A stretch of DNA of 64,000 nt from Candidula unifasciata (taxonomy: Eukaryota > Mollusca > Gastropoda > Stylommatophora > Geomitridae). The notes under the pieces are model-generated. The model made no database searches. It was given only the letters and a program-made list of their open reading frames with translations, and was not told the DNA's origin. Of the stretch, positions 34,975 to 46,689 are shown in pieces. How positions within the stretch are numbered: position 1 is the stretch's first letter; each line of letters begins with the position of its first letter. The stretch lies in NCBI GenBank assembly GCA_905116865.2, contig CAJHNH020002431.1, forward strand, positions 28,501 to 92,500, written 5' to 3'. The translations under genes and the position numbers were made by a program.

Positions 34975-35345
34975 AGGATGAACACATCTGGTCATGCTGG
35001 CGTAAAGCCTAATGAGCGAGCGGAACAACCGGCAAGAAATGCACCAACACACGTGGGAAGAAGCTTGGACCGAGCAGATATCATCATCGCTGTACGGACG
35101 GGGCTACTAGCTAATGACGAATCTCCGACACTACCACGATTGCGTGACATTGAAGTAAATCGTGGTGAAGCTCGTCTATGCCGCCTCCGAGGCCGAGATA
35201 GAGGACATTATAACCAACCTCATGAAAATAATTTGTTGAAGTACCTTGGAGTGGCTGCTGCATCAGAAGACTGAGCACGCATGGGAATGCCTAGTGTGCA
35301 GTGACCATGATTGTGAAAACACACATGCGTGACATGTGCAATGTT
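34975..35345 (+). pseudogene. LINE RNase H C-terminal remnant
   Basis: The frame at 34978 gives SGHAGVKPNERAEQPARNA, matching the end of the RNase H domain (usual GHAGVKGNERAD-LA) of the family at 3139. Then come RSLDRADIIIAVR and RDIEVNRGEARLCRL. 35245-35310 gives the end block (GGCTGCTGCATCAGAAGACT, GAGCACGCATGGGAATG). The catalytic Asp after NERA is replaced by Glu. The upstream sequence is simple repeat, so the fragment is truncated. Confidence 0.8.
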
Positions 35346-35454
35346 ACAATCTAGTTCTTCTTTTTACTGCAAAGGCGTCACAACCAGTAGAAGATAAAGA
35401 AGAGTAGGTGGAAGATAAAGACGTAACATAAACAGTTAAAGACAAATATATAAA

Positions 35455-35690
35455 GTAAGGTAAAGATCCCTTATCACGCCTTTAGGTGTATCGGTTATAT
35501 ATGAAGAGAGTGCCCATATTTTTACAGACCATCGGCACTAGGCGAGTAAGGTATTCAGCATTAAGCCGGTTGTCTTTACTTCCCAAGGACAGCCATCCTG
35601 GTACTCATTTTAGCCTGGCTCGACCTGCGACGCCACATACCATGATAAAAATCCACGCAGCCAGCAATGGGTTTCGATGGTAAGACAGCT
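35455..35690 (-). repeat. SINE, family B, minus strand
   Basis: AAAGATCCCTTATCACGCC, GCCATCCTGGTACTCATTTT, GACCTGCGACGCC and CCATGATAAAAATCCACGCA are in order. Confidence 0.85.
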
Positions 35691-35708
35691 AAAAATTATC
35701 CCATAAAA

Positions 35709-35928
35709 GTTAGTTGCGTATCCTTTGCAGGACGTTACAGAATCAACCCTAACATTGTGTGACTGTTGTTTTTATTAAAATCAAATTATACGTCCAATAG
35801 TTTGCCATTGCTTCCTGGACGGTACCACTGTCGAAAACAACGTAAGAAAAACAGTCCGTAGCTGGGATCGAACCCGGCATCCTGGCATTACGAAGCGCTT
35901 TCGCAGAGCCTAAGCAACAGACGCCGAC
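35709..35928 (-). repeat. SINE, family A, minus strand
   Basis: The low end is GTTAGTTGCGTATCC and GGACGTTACAGAATC. The high end is GGGATCGAACCCGGC (B-box) and AAGCAACAGACGCCGAC. Confidence 0.9.
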
Positions 35929-36069
35929 ATTATCACATAATTTTCAGTATTATTCTTGTTTGACATGTTCCTGAGTTTATTAGTGCCACCCCCCCCCCCC
36001 ACCCTTCCCCAACCGCCTCCCTTTTTTTGTTGTTGCTGTGTTTGCCAGTTTCATTAAAATAATCACAGA

Positions 36070-36160
36070 CGTATGTCATCATCATTATCATGATTATTTC
36101 AACATCATTACTGAGTGCCTTGTCGACTGCCTTGAGTGATCATGCATCTCCCAATTTTCA
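36070..36160 (-). pseudogene. LINE 3' end scrap, minus strand
   Basis: GTCATCATCATTATCATGAT is a GAT-type tail, followed by GAGTGCCTTGTCGACTGCC and GTGATCATGCATCTC. It encodes the 'MI-GSRQGT' terminus and tail of the LINE family also seen at 46690. Confidence 0.6.
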
Positions 36161-36330
36161 AAATCTAACAGTATAAATCTTTTTGTGTATTGAGACCCTT
36201 TCATATCATGACAAATATCTTGAGAATATCCTTGCTTTGCATTCTTTTTTTTTTTTTCACGATCTCTCTGTGAATATTACATTTCTCCTCAAAAAGTAGT
36301 CAATTAAGTGATCAATATCTTTAACTGATA

Positions 36331-36560
36331 GTCGGCTCTGTGGCTAAGTCGATACGAACGCTTCGTAATGCCGGGGTGCCGGGTTCGATCCTAGCTGCAG
36401 GCCATGTGCCTTGCGTTGGTTTTGACAGTGGTATCAAGAAAGCTGACCATGGAGAAAGCAATGGCAAACTACTGGACGTAAATATGCCTAGAAAAACCAC
36501 ACAACAGCCAGGGCTGTTGGGGTTGGTTCTGCAACATCCTGTCAAGGATACGCAACTAAC
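36331..36560 (+). repeat. SINE, family A
   Basis: A near-consensus copy from GTCGGCTCTGTGGCTAAGTC to GGATACGCAACTAAC. Confidence 0.92.
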
Positions 36561-36594
36561 CATCTTAAACTGATGTTTTACGCTCTTCATCAGC

Positions 36595-36830
36595 ATTCCC
36601 AGCTCTAAGAGTTAATTGCTGCCGATATCACCTTCTCCAGTTATCTTTCTGATTGGCCTTATCTTTCCAGGTAATGACTCCATGTGTTTGTAGGACTGTT
36701 TGTATATTATTTCTCCACAATCTTCTTGGTCCGCCTCGTCTATTTTCATTAAACTCCTTTCTGTACGCAGCTGTCTCTTCTGTGTCTGCCATTCTCTCCG
36801 TATGTTCAAACCATCACGGTCTATTAATTA
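36595..36830 (-). pseudogene. LINE C-terminal remnant, minus strand
   Basis: The complement gives, over two frames, RGGPRRLWRNNIQT and THGVITWKDKANQKDNWRR. The pattern is the 'RGRPKRRW-DDIQ-DL-T-V--WK-KA-DR--WR' end of an RTE-like LINE. The same block appears in plus orientation at 52876-53035. 5'-truncated and frameshifted. Confidence 0.75.
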
Positions 36831-37130
36831 GCACAACGATGTCACTAGTTAGTATCATGTACTGGTTGTTTGTGTGTGTGTTATTTTTTTGTTATCGAAA
36901 TCAACACAAAGAAGTATACTCCTAAATCGCCTACAATTGCAATGGAACCTCAATATATCTGATTTATGAATCTCTGTTTACACACCTCTAAACACACGTA
37001 ACTCCCCCTCCTCCCCAACCTACCCCCCACACACCCCCTCCACACCCCACCCACACCCGATCCTGTCATTTAAAAGTGATAGTTTTTTGTCGGAGTTAAG
37101 GGGCCATATTTTTCAGAAAAAAAAGGGGGG
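36831..37130. other. No gene; C-rich tract
   Basis: C-rich, CA-interrupted sequence at 37003-37062. Nothing else recognised. Confidence 0.4.
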
Positions 37131-37134
37131 GGGG

Positions 37135-37445
37135 GTGCGGACAGAACCACTGCCCCCTAACAAGCACACAGTAAAAGGCGTCTAAAAAGGTATGTTTTCT
37201 TTGAATTTTGAACGCATCTGTCTGAAAGACAAGGAGCCAACAATCTGAATACAAATCAGCCAGATCTGTAAAACTGGTGTGCTTGCAAAACCCAAGTTCT
37301 GGAACAAGACATATGTGGATGTTTTCTTCGAATACTGAGTGTGTTCGCAAACCTCAAATTTTGGAACAAGACAAATGAGATACAGAAATGAACGAAAAAC
37401 CACAACTTTTTCCCGGAATTTACAACCGGTGAATGGTGAAAAAGG
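37135..37445 (+). repeat. Diverged element D, sense strand
   Basis: CACAGTAAAAGGCGTCTAAA (the GTCGTAAGAGGCGACTAA site), GTCTGAAAGACAAGGAGCCA, CAGCCAGATCTGTAAAAC and GAATTTACAACCGGTGAATG are in the order of D. The segment ACCCAAGTTCTGGAACAAGA is partly duplicated at about 37352-37374. Confidence 0.65.
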
Positions 37446-38095
37446 GGGAGGGGGGGGGGTGGGGCGACACCAGCTAAAAATGAACAATTAATTACACAAA
37501 CCAGGACATATGCCGAGCATCACTTTGTCAATTAATTGTCGATGACCACCAACAACGCCCAGATATTTACTCTTGATGCAGAGGTAATTATACGATAAAC
37601 AGTGAGTATGCAAGAACAAATCAGCTCTGTGTGCTTTCGATTCTAGAACCAACTCCCACTGATTCGTACCGAAGCCTTCTCGCATGACACCCTGGGAAAT
37701 TCCTTTGTTTGCCGAAGCCGATTGGTCATGACATCCTCAAACACTAATCTCATATCAGGCGTCTTAATCAAACAATGGTCCAGAGGTCAAGAAAGGAACT
37801 AATTTGCAAGTTAAGATTAGTCAATCAGTCTATCCCCTCAAGTCGACTGCATGAGTTTGGTTGGTAGATTTCTTTTTTCCTTTTGGGAGCTATTCTCTTA
37901 AAATATTCTCTTTTTATAAAAAAAATGTCTTCTGGGTGAAATTTCTTCTAAAATGAAATTTTTTCCCAAATCAAAATTTATTGTAAACGAAATTCCTTCT
38001 TGGCATTGAACAAAAAATAATAACAAACAGATAACAAAATTCCAACTAGAAAAATAAAAGCCGTCCAAGGCAAAAAATCTTTCTAGATGATATGG
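37446..38095. other. No feature seen
   Basis: A poly-G tract lies at 37450-37460. No gene or repeat recognised. Confidence 0.4.
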
Positions 38096-38097
38096 CT

Positions 38098-38372
38098 TAT
38101 CCCCCGTGTGGGTTCCGGAGCCCATTGCGGGAAAAACAAGAATAGCCCCACTACCTGCCTATCAAGCATGTTGTAAGAGACGACTAACTGGGGACTTTCT
38201 TGGGAGTAGAAGTATATCTGCCTGAGAGGCAAGGAACAATCAGACTGCACACAAATAAGCCAGTAAAACGAATGTACATGCAAAACCCAGCTCCTGGCAC
38301 GAGGCCAAAGACCAAATGGATGAACAACCAGGACTTTCCGCTGAAGTTTACAGCCGATGAACAAAAAAGAAA
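38098..38372 (+). repeat. Element D, sense strand, well preserved
   Basis: Starts CCCCCGTGTGGGTTCCGGAG, then GGAAAAACAAGAATAGCCCC, CATGTTGTAAGAGACGACTA, CTGCCTGAGAGGCAAGGAAC and AAGTTTACAGCCGATGAAC with an A-rich tail. This copy gives the clearest view of the family's sense orientation. Confidence 0.8.
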
Positions 38373-38850
38373 ACGAAATGCCTACTAAACTGTTATTTCT
38401 GTAACACAGATTTACAACACAAGCAGTTTTAATAGTTAAAAAAAAAAAAAAAAAAAACTAATATAGAACTATTATACTTCATAACATTTGTGATAATAAC
38501 ACAAATAGTTTAATTTAGAACTATTATACTTTATAAAACAAACAGTTTAAAACAAAGCTTTACACCACAAAGCAGTTAAAAACATATCAGACTTTATAAA
38601 AAAGCAGTTAAGTATCGAACTGTAGGTTTATTACAAACCTGTTGACCTGCTAGACTATTTGTCTAAAGAACATAGTTTTAAAATACAATCGTATGCTTCA
38701 ACAGAAATAGGAAAATTATGAAAATTACACTCATGGTAGGTACTATGTCCAAATAGACTAGCTAATCAAGGGCCTGCCATTTTTGTTTAACTATAATAAG
38801 TAATATTAAAAGTCTATTTAAAAAAAGATGTAAATAAGCAGAAGGAAGAG
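38373..38850. other. AT-rich, weakly repetitive
   Basis: Poly-A at 38439-38457. Loose repeats of TTTAATAGTT, TAGAACTATTATACTT and AAGCAGTTAA occur over 38415-38615. No gene seen. Confidence 0.5.
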
Positions 38851-38851
38851 G

Positions 38852-38863
38852 CAGAGATGATGT

Positions 38864-38904
<41 letters not shown>

Positions 38905-39056
38905 CTGAAGAAGAAGAAGAAGAAGAAGAAGAAGAAGAAGAAGAAGAAGAAGAAGAAGAAGAAGAAGAAGAAGAAGAAGAAGAAGAAGAAGAAGAAGAAG
39001 AAGAAGAAGAAGAAGAAGAAGAAGAAGAAGAAGAAGAAGAAGAAGAAGAAGAAGAC
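38852..39056. repeat. ATG then GAA trinucleotide microsatellite
   Basis: About 50 bases of GAT/ATG, then about 150 bases of perfect GAA. Long Met, Lys and Leu open frames result and are not genes. Confidence 0.98.
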
Positions 39057-39820
39057 TAAAGGAAGCAGAATAAGTATTAAAAAAAAAAGAACAGGAATAC
39101 CAAGCAGAACAGGAAGAAGAAGACCCCCCTCCCCCCTCCAAAATGAAAATGATTATATATATGTGATATAATATTCTACCTTGGCTCCAAATTACATCCT
39201 ATTTAATTTCTTGTCAATGAGATGAGTTCTAGGAAACCTCTCTTGAAGATGTCGAGAATTTACACTGATTGCCCTTTCTGCACCAAGAAGATATAGGTCA
39301 ATGATCATCATGTACTATCCATAACTCAGTTTTATCTCTAAACTGACCACAAATATAAATAGCCCAAGCTACTGGCATAGATTATAAATTGGTAACAGAA
39401 ACCGGTACATCAACGACCGGTTCAGCAATGGAAATCCAATCTTGTTTTGAATAGTTTTCCCTTCAATAGTTATATCTAAAAGATGAGGTCAACGTAGGTT
39501 TCAACCGTAAACGTTGCACCGAGAAAGGCCAAATCAGTAGGCCAAATTTCAGCTCGCCTTCTGTAAGCGTTGTTCTGTTAATGATTAGTCAGAAACTGTG
39601 TTACAATATTTAGACGTGGAATATGCGCAAGGTACTGAAAATTAGCATAACTTTTTTTTACTGAAAGTTTTTAGCAAAGGGATACACAAATAAAGAATGT
39701 ACATATATTTTTTATGGTCCTGTTCACGTTTCCTGGCCCAATTACACAGTACATGACCCTTCATTCATACTTTCTCAGACTCTTCTACGTCGAAGGGGTG
39801 TCATGTTGTCTTCCCTCCAA
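39057..39820. other. No feature seen
   Basis: No coding exon or known repeat recognised. Confidence 0.4.
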
Positions 39821-39823
39821 TTA

Positions 39824-39825
39824 CA

Positions 39826-39887
<62 letters not shown>

Positions 39888-39888
39888 A
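39824..39888. repeat. CA microsatellite with TA end
   Basis: About 27 CA units followed by five TA units. Confidence 0.97.
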
Positions 39889-40149
39889 TACTATATTACA
39901 CGACGACACAATTTTCAGCGAAACCCAGAACATGTAGAGCTGGCCATAATCCAAAACCCCCTAACCACAGCCTCAACCTAGGTCACACGAAAGACGTTTC
40001 AAAGAAAGCAGTACAACGTGACACCCTTCAAACCTATTCTAACCTAGATCAGACTGAGAAAGTGTATAGATGGGCCGGGAAACATGAGAAGATCCATACA
40101 CAAATATGCGCTATAGTGTGACCCGCTTGCAATGAATCTGAAACTGTGG

Positions 40150-40443
40150 GTGCTTTCTTAATATCCTACCCCAAAAAGGGAAATATCCAGAGGTCACGGG
40201 ACAGTCTAATATTTCAGGGGGTGTTACATAGGCTGCACGTAGTCGTGGGACCTAGGCTGCATGCAGTCGTGGAACCTAGGCTGCACTCTCTCCTGGGACG
40301 TAGGTGGGTTGGGGCTAGGGTCAGGTCTAGATGTTTTGGGGTCGTTAAAAGCTTCAGAAAGCCGTGAAACCCAGTCTTAACAGCCTCTAAAACGTTGGAC
40401 TGTCCTGTGACGTCATCTGGGGGTAGGATATTACGAAAGAACC
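40150..40443. mobile_element. Non-autonomous inverted-repeat DNA element, 294 bp, with 24-bp core repeats
   Basis: The left end is GGTGCTTTCTTAATATCC and the complement of the right end is GGTTCTTTCGTAATATCC, both followed by TACCCC. The flanks AAACTGTG (40142-40149) and AAACTCCG (40444-40451) match at 6 of 8. Inner flanks match the element at 16468: GGACAGTCTAATATTTCAGG against TGACAGTCCATTATTTCAAG. The core has three units of about 24 bp starting TAGGCTGCA (40229-40300). A frame of 73 codons across it is incidental. Confidence 0.75.
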
Positions 40444-40734
40444 AAACTCCGTTTACCTGATTACCGGATTATTTGAAATTACGATTTCAAAGCTAGGAGT
40501 ATGTGTCCAGATACAGATTACAGTGATGGGGAAAACTGGAACAACAACAAAGTCTGCGTTTTAGTAGCTATGAATTAGCAGATACCACAAGAGCTACTTC
40601 TTTGAAGAACTGAAAAGCGAGGTGGAAACGTTTTTCCCTACTTTGGACACCAATCTTTGAAGTGACAATAAATTCACAGGCTTTTTTGCCTACCAAAAAG
40701 CCATTGCTTCTGATGAACTAAAAGGGAATGCGTG

Positions 40735-41095
40735 ATCTTGATACATGGTGTCCGCCTCAAGTGCTAGAGGTTCCGGGTTCCGGTAAGAGCTGGGAATTTT
40801 TCCCTCGGACTTGGACTTCTAGTATTTCTCTCTGGTCTCTGGGTAGTGAAATCAGACGTCCGTGTGCATTTTACGTAAAAAATCCCTTGTGAGATGCAAT
40901 TTTATGTTATTTTGAAGCCCCACCCTGGATCTTGCCAGGGGCCGCAATATGGCCCGACAATTACTATGGTCTAATGGCTGAACGCGGTTTCTGGGATCTC
41001 TAGACGGGCGATCCTCCTCCACATAGTTGCACTTTGTGTCATCGGGTGTTTATCGCTTGTGTGATGTCCTGGTGGGTAAAAGTACTACAACTACT
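40735..41095 (+). repeat. Repeat F joined to repeat E
   Basis: 40735-40880 is family F (GTGTCCGCCTCAAGTGCTAG, GGGTTCCGG, TCTCTGGGTAGTGAAATCAG). It is followed without a gap by family E (CTTGTGAGATGCAATTTTAT to GTCCTGGTGGGTAAAA), ending in CTACAACTACTAAC. Confidence 0.8.
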
Positions 41096-42780
41096 AACAG
41101 GCTTATGCTATACTCTCCCTCCTTCGTGGAGTTTTTATTACATATACTGCAGCGGTGGAGACCAAGATGAGTGAAGCCCGGGCTATTAAATCTAATAAAT
41201 ATATTTAAAAATAAATAAAATAATTAGAAGAAAACACTTCAAGCTCTCTGTTAACACTTTTATATGTACCTCTATGTACTGCAAAATCCATAGATTGAAA
41301 ACCGCTGATTCAATATTTTTCTTGGTAAAATCTTACAAAAAGATATTAACTTCTTCAAAAATCCTCTTCCCCTAATGCCTGCCTGGGAAGTAGTTCAACA
41401 ATTGTGCAAGTGAAGATGTCATTATATAATTGTCAAAACAATCACTGATTCGTGTAAGAACATAACGCGCAAAGAAACTTTTTCGAGTGCGTTTTTTCAA
41501 AGACAATTATGCAGACTATGCCAACGTCATTGGCAAAATCGCACGAGAAACCAAGGGCATCGAAAGGCTGAGGTATCTTTAGCAGTCCTACTCTTCAGTT
41601 TTTTAGGCGGTAAAGGCTAACACCTCCCTCAACTCCCTTGAATATTTGCATGATCAGCTATGTATAGACGTTCTGTTCTTAGGTATTTGTTTACACATTT
41701 CAATCTATAAATAAAATAAATAAAACAAATGCATAGTAACCTGACTGCCAAGGCAACTGCTAAATTAAACACTGTAGTCGTAATGGGAACAGGTATGTTA
41801 TTATATTTATTTGCCATTTAGCGCATACTGATAATATTATTATGATTAATATCGCTACTTAAACAAGAGCGAAACCTCACGAGGAATCCCCCGCCCCTTA
41901 TTTACCCTTTGTGCTCGTCGTTTACTTATATAATTTTGAGAGACCTGAGCTCTCCGCCCCATGATTTCATTGTGGTAACGCTCCTGTGTCTGAATGTAAA
42001 AATTAAGACACGAGGAGACATGATTAGTAATGCTAATAATAAAGCTAACTATAATCTTGTTTTGTTTGTAGCGTTAATTGCAAACAAATTATTGTTATAA
42101 TTAAAGCAATTAGTTTGTTAGTTGTCATAACATACACGTTAAGTCGTGTTGAAATGATGTAAAACTGATATTGTATTCGAAATTATAGGGAAAACTCGAT
42201 GTGTTGGACTAGAAGTATAAAGTAAACTAAAAATAAACTGAAAGTTTACAGAAAAACTTTGTGTTTCACCGAAATTGTAGGGGAAATTATTCGAAAAAGT
42301 TGATAAAGTGGGAGGAAACTTTAAGGAAAACTTCAGAGGATGGATTGGAAGTGTCAATAAAACGTCCGTCAACCGACACAGTAGTCTTGTGTTCTAGTGC
42401 ATCGCGTGGAGCTCGTGAGCAGGCATTGTGGAACTGCAGCTTCTTATCTCGGGGATGTGCGCTTGCGCACAACAGGTTGTCAAACTGTTCGGCTGTTGTA
42501 CACGTGCGCATAAGAAACAGTAGTTCCGCTACCCAACAGCCGCCACTGCTTGAGGTAAAGATGTGGTTCCAGCAGCCTAAAGTCCAAGGTCGACCCTGAG
42601 CTAGTTACCAGAAAATTAACCGATAAGAACACGCGTAAAGCTAACTGTAGGACTCTTGCTATAATCATAGCAATTAGGCTGTAGTAGCAGCCACAGCATA
42701 CTTGCTGTTCGGGTAGAAATTATATGGTAAACTTGACAGGTTATGGGGAAACATAAGGAAAATATAGATGTTTTGTACGA
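41096..42780. other. 1.7 kb with no recognised feature
   Basis: Short open frames at 41629-41817 (minus), 42139-42372 (minus) and 42261-42599 (plus) carry no domain I recognise. The last (112 codons) contains Ser/Arg-rich sequence and no motif. Confidence 0.4.
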
Positions 42781-42784
42781 GACG

Positions 42785-43050
42785 AGGGCTGTAAGATAAC
42801 TTATCACAAACATCAGAAAGAGACGATCATCATTCGTTGGTCATATTATGAGAAGCAGCAAACTGAAGCAAATGCGACTACATTGAGAAGATCTGTAGAG
42901 AAATGGACAGAGGAAGACAACGCGAAAAGATTCTTGACAAAAGAGGGGTGTCAGCACACGTATATGATACATGTTGTTGAAGATCGCAGTTATGCAGTGG
43001 CATGATCACCTACATTAGTAGGCAAAGCACTTGATGAATATAATAGTGTT
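42785..43050 (+). pseudogene. LINE 3' terminal fragment
   Basis: Shares AACTTATCACAAACATCAGA, GGTCATATTATGAGAAG, GAAGATCTGTAGAGAAATGG, GATTCTTGACAAAAGAGGGG and GTAGGCAAAGCACTTGATGA with 33130-33495 and with the minus copy at 46690. The frame encodes scraps of the 'GHIMRR...ICRE-DRGRQREKILDK' end. Stops throughout. Confidence 0.75.
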
Positions 43051-43218
43051 GAGTTATTGTGTCAGCTAGCTTATAAAAGCCGACACAGACATCAACTTCA
43101 AAATGAATTTGAGATACAAATTTATAACTATGCAAAAGGTTACCGTTTTTTCTGTACCAGCGCTTCCTAGGGGAATCATTTATTTTGTCATTTTTATGAC
43201 CTAGAGAAACAAATACGA

Positions 43219-44350
43219 TTGGATCTTGGTCTAGACAGAGCATCATGTAATGGAAGGATTAGACAGGACACTGAGTACGCCCATTTCAAGCAAGTAAGGG
43301 AAAGGACAGTTGGCGACTTTGATGTAGATCTAGAAATGTTAGAGGCGAATCAACATGTTACTCTCCGAAAACTGACATTAAAATTGAAATCACAATGCAG
43401 TATTAACATTTCAAAAAGTAGTGTTTGGAAAATTGTAAGAGCCACAGGGTTCATTTTCATAAAAACTGTAGATAGAAGGAATATTATTTGTGAAAAGCCA
43501 CTTTTGATTGCTAGTCGAAGCAAATACCCGAGGCAGATCCGTGAGCGACGGAGGCAAAGCGATGATACTGTATGTTTGGTTGAATCCTAAGTAATGCTTA
43601 CCATACCTATGCTAAAGAATGGTATCAATAAACGGTGAGCACAAAAGAAACATTCCAAGCAGCAAAGGCCAGCTCATTATGCTCATTTATGCAGGAAGCT
43701 GTGAAAAAGGCTTAATACAGGATGCTGGACTTATTTTCAAATAATAAAAAAAAAAAAAAGTATAGATGGTAAGGACTACCACACTGAAATGAATGGACAC
43801 ATTTTCAGGCACTAGATGGATAATGATCTTCATCCAATTCTGGGCAAACCATCATGCCTAGTAATGGATAATGCCGGCTATCATAATACCGTATCAGAGG
43901 AAGACAAAGTACCAACGACATCAAATAAAAAAGATCAAATTAGGACATGGCTAGCTGAGGAAAAAGTCAACTTTGACGACACATATTTAAAAGCAGAGTT
44001 GTTGCAGCTTGTAATGAAAACAAATAAGACAAATGTGTCTCACACTGACACAATCATTAATGAATACGGCCACACGTCTCTGCGACTCCCTGCATATCAT
44101 TCACATCTCAACCCGATAGAGCTTGTTTGGGCTAAAGTCAAAAGACAAGTTGCCGAAAAAAAACACAATATTTAACATGTGTGATGTTGAAGTTTTCAAG
44201 TTCTGTCCCTCTCAACAATAGAAATTCCTTCCTGGAAAAAGTCTGTTGAACATGTGCTCCGAGAGGAAGACGAGTACTGGCATAGAGATGGATTACACTT
44301 TGTTCAACCAGTAAAATTTTCAAGTATTTGGGATCGTCAGATTCCGAATA
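43219..44350 (+). pseudogene. Tc1/mariner (IS630-type) DDE transposase, decayed
   Basis: The protein would cut and paste a DNA transposon at TA sites. 43219-43590 covers the DNA-binding part (residues 40-90: LEANQHVTLRKLTLKLKS, then SKSSVWKIVRATG, helix-turn-helix-like). It runs to the first catalytic region, which reads CLVES followed by a stop where YLDET is usual, so that Asp is lost. After several frame changes, 43816-44175 has the second catalytic Asp in VMDNAGYHN and the Glu in HLNPIELVW. The C-terminal tail (EIPSWKKSVEHVLREED) continues in another frame to about 44350. Length and order fit a DDE_3-type transposase. Terminal repeats and a TA duplication were not found. Inactive. Confidence 0.85.
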
Positions 44351-44685
44351 ATTAAAACCATTTTTTGATGAGTGGTTGAATATCATCATCCCGTTGGGTA
44401 CATCCACAATTGCAACAAATACCTCTCCATTTCCAAATGTGTCAACCATAAAGCAATTTGCTCTGCAGAACAAATACACCATGGAGTCTAATGGTGACCG
44501 AAGGGAAATACTAACTGTTGAATATAAGGGACATGTTTACAACTGAACAAGGCAGACAAATAGGCTGGATCTGCATCACTGGGTGCTGAATTGAAACATG
44601 GCAAGGTAGATGTCGTTTAGGCCCGTTGGGAATAATTAAATAATTCAGAAGCGAAAATAGATTATCATGGCCTGGAAAGAATGAT
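44351..44685. other. No feature seen
   Basis: May include the 3' flank of the transposon. No terminal repeat identified. Confidence 0.35.
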
Positions 44686-44689
44686 ACAC

Positions 44690-44880
44690 CTGAGTGTGAC
44701 CAGAGGGTCTGGCCGGTACACTACGCTCAGAGGAAAGGCAACACGGAAATATTATCAGGCTACGTCGGGTACCATTAGTATCGGGACTCTGCGCTTTCTG
44801 CTGAAGATGAGGACAGAGCGCATATGGGAATGTCCCTAGTGCTGTGATGTCTTTCTTGACTCAACTCAACTCAGCTCAAT
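44690..44880 (+). pseudogene. LINE RNase H family 3' tail
   Basis: One frame gives RGSGRYTTLRGKATRKYYQ and then TISIGTLRFLLKMRTERIWE, the C-terminal block. A stop follows, then CCDVF. The 3' untranslated end is GACTCAACTCAACTCAGCTC. Confidence 0.8.
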
Positions 44881-45027
44881 AGTTAACTGTAAAATCTAAA
44901 AGTTCGCTTTAATTATATATAAAAGACAGTGCCTGATATTTAGCATCCTAGCAAAGATCTTAGGAATGCACTTTTTTGGCTGATATTCAGACGGATCGGA
45001 CTGACGGATATATGGACTTAGGAATAC

Positions 45028-45041
45028 ACACGCGCACGCGC

Positions 45042-45075
<34 letters not shown>

Positions 45076-45159
45076 GAACACAGACACACACACACACACA
45101 CACATACACACACACACACACCCCCACATTCACACCCCCACAGGCTGCACGCACACACA

Positions 45160-45190
<31 letters not shown>

Positions 45191-45225
45191 GCGCGCGCGC
45201 ACACACACACACACACACACTCAGA
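45028..45225. repeat. CA and ACGC microsatellite cluster
   Basis: CA blocks, then about nine ACGC units (45155-45190), GC dinucleotides and CA again. Minus-strand Val-Cys-rich frames are artefacts. Confidence 0.96.
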
Positions 45226-46685
45226 GATCATTGCGATATGACAGGCAGTTTTCGAGAAAATGGCATGCAAGTGTGTTTATCAATTGTTGAACTATTTTTT
45301 GTAGTCAGTTTTACTTGTTCTAGATTAACTGAAATCTGTTGTATTGAGCGGACACGTGAAGCTAACACAGCCTTGCTGTAAACCATAACACAGTTTGCTA
45401 CAATTATAACGTGGCAACTCATGCCATGAAGCTTCTTTTTCTTTGCGTTCGGTTTCGTATACTCAGGTCAGACCTTCAGGTGGGTTGCCTCTGTGAACTC
45501 GCATGTCTGCTGTAGGTCCTTTATGGTTCCCCACAGCTCGCTCTGCACACTTCACTCTTGAGGCCAGGTTTCTTTTCGAAGTAAACGTCATAAAGCAGTT
45601 ATGTATATATGATGCTGGCTCAATACTTTAGACCGATCGGAACCAATTCCAAGTTCGTTACCTAATAGCAACGCAGGTACGACCATGACCAGATTAACCC
45701 TTAAAAAGACTAAGCACGTGCCCGGGGCATCACAAATGGAGGGGTGCACTACAGAAATGTTCAATAACCTTAGAAGTGAGCGCTTATTTTCCCGGTTTAA
45801 GTATATTTTTAAAATCTCAGTAAAACAACAATACAACAAGGCAGGCTGGGTGAATTATCTCTGTTAAGTAAAGAAGTAAGTGAGTTACACAAGATTAGTT
45901 TCAGGACCTGATTCAAGACTTTGCAAATGAAAGAAAAAAGTAGGAGAAAACTTGTCAAATATAAATAAAGAAGGAGTACACACAAATATTAATTATTTCC
46001 TATCTTACTATATGTGTTGTTTAATTCCAATGTCTACAGTTAAATATTATCGTTTATCATTGTTTATATTTAGAATTACATAAAAATTGGGGCAACAATG
46101 CCGTCTTAACACATGGGCCGGTTATGCCCTTTCCGGGGCCCCTCTGGAATAGCGGCCCTATGCTAATCTGCGTATATCAAGTGAACATTTAAATTTAATT
46201 CCTGATGGTAGATGTTGTAAGGACCTCAGAACACTGCCCCTTAATGCTGTAGAGACGGTTTTGGAGGTAAGGGGTTGAGGGTGGGGAGGCGTGGAGCACC
46301 AAAATCTTTTAAGTGCTCAGGGCGTCAAAGACTCAAGGCTGATGAAACAGCTTAACACCCCTCTTCTTCTTCTTTTTCTTCTTCTTCTTCGTTTTTCTAC
46401 TCCTGAATTGCCTCGCGACGTCAGGGGAGGAAGACATCTCTAGAACGGGTCTTTTTGTTCGCTTCCTAGATAGTAATTTTCTGTGTCTCTGATATTTCTG
46501 CGGTCCATTCTCTGGGTGGTCGACCTCTGGATCTGTTAAAGCTGTATCTGAATACCATTGCTCCATGTGGTACCCTGTCTGCTGCCAGTCTTGTTACATT
46601 TGATTTGTTGTCTATCTATAAAGTTCAGTATTGGTTCTATGCCGACTCTCCTCCTGATATCATCGTTCCAAAGTCTATCGTTCTT
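45226..46685. other. 1.4 kb with no assigned feature
   Basis: CTTCTTCTTTTTCTTCTTC at 46363-46391 is a GAA-type tail on the complement, so an unrecognised minus-strand retroposon may end there. No protein motif seen. Confidence 0.35.
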
Positions 46686-46689
46686 CATT

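Noticed and set aside
38818..39171. Poly-Leu / poly-Lys frames of over 100 codons
   Set aside because: GAA and ATG repeat translation.
42261..42599. 112-codon plus-strand frame as a host gene
   Set aside because: No domain or bounded exon recognised; it overlaps frames on the other strand and has no support.
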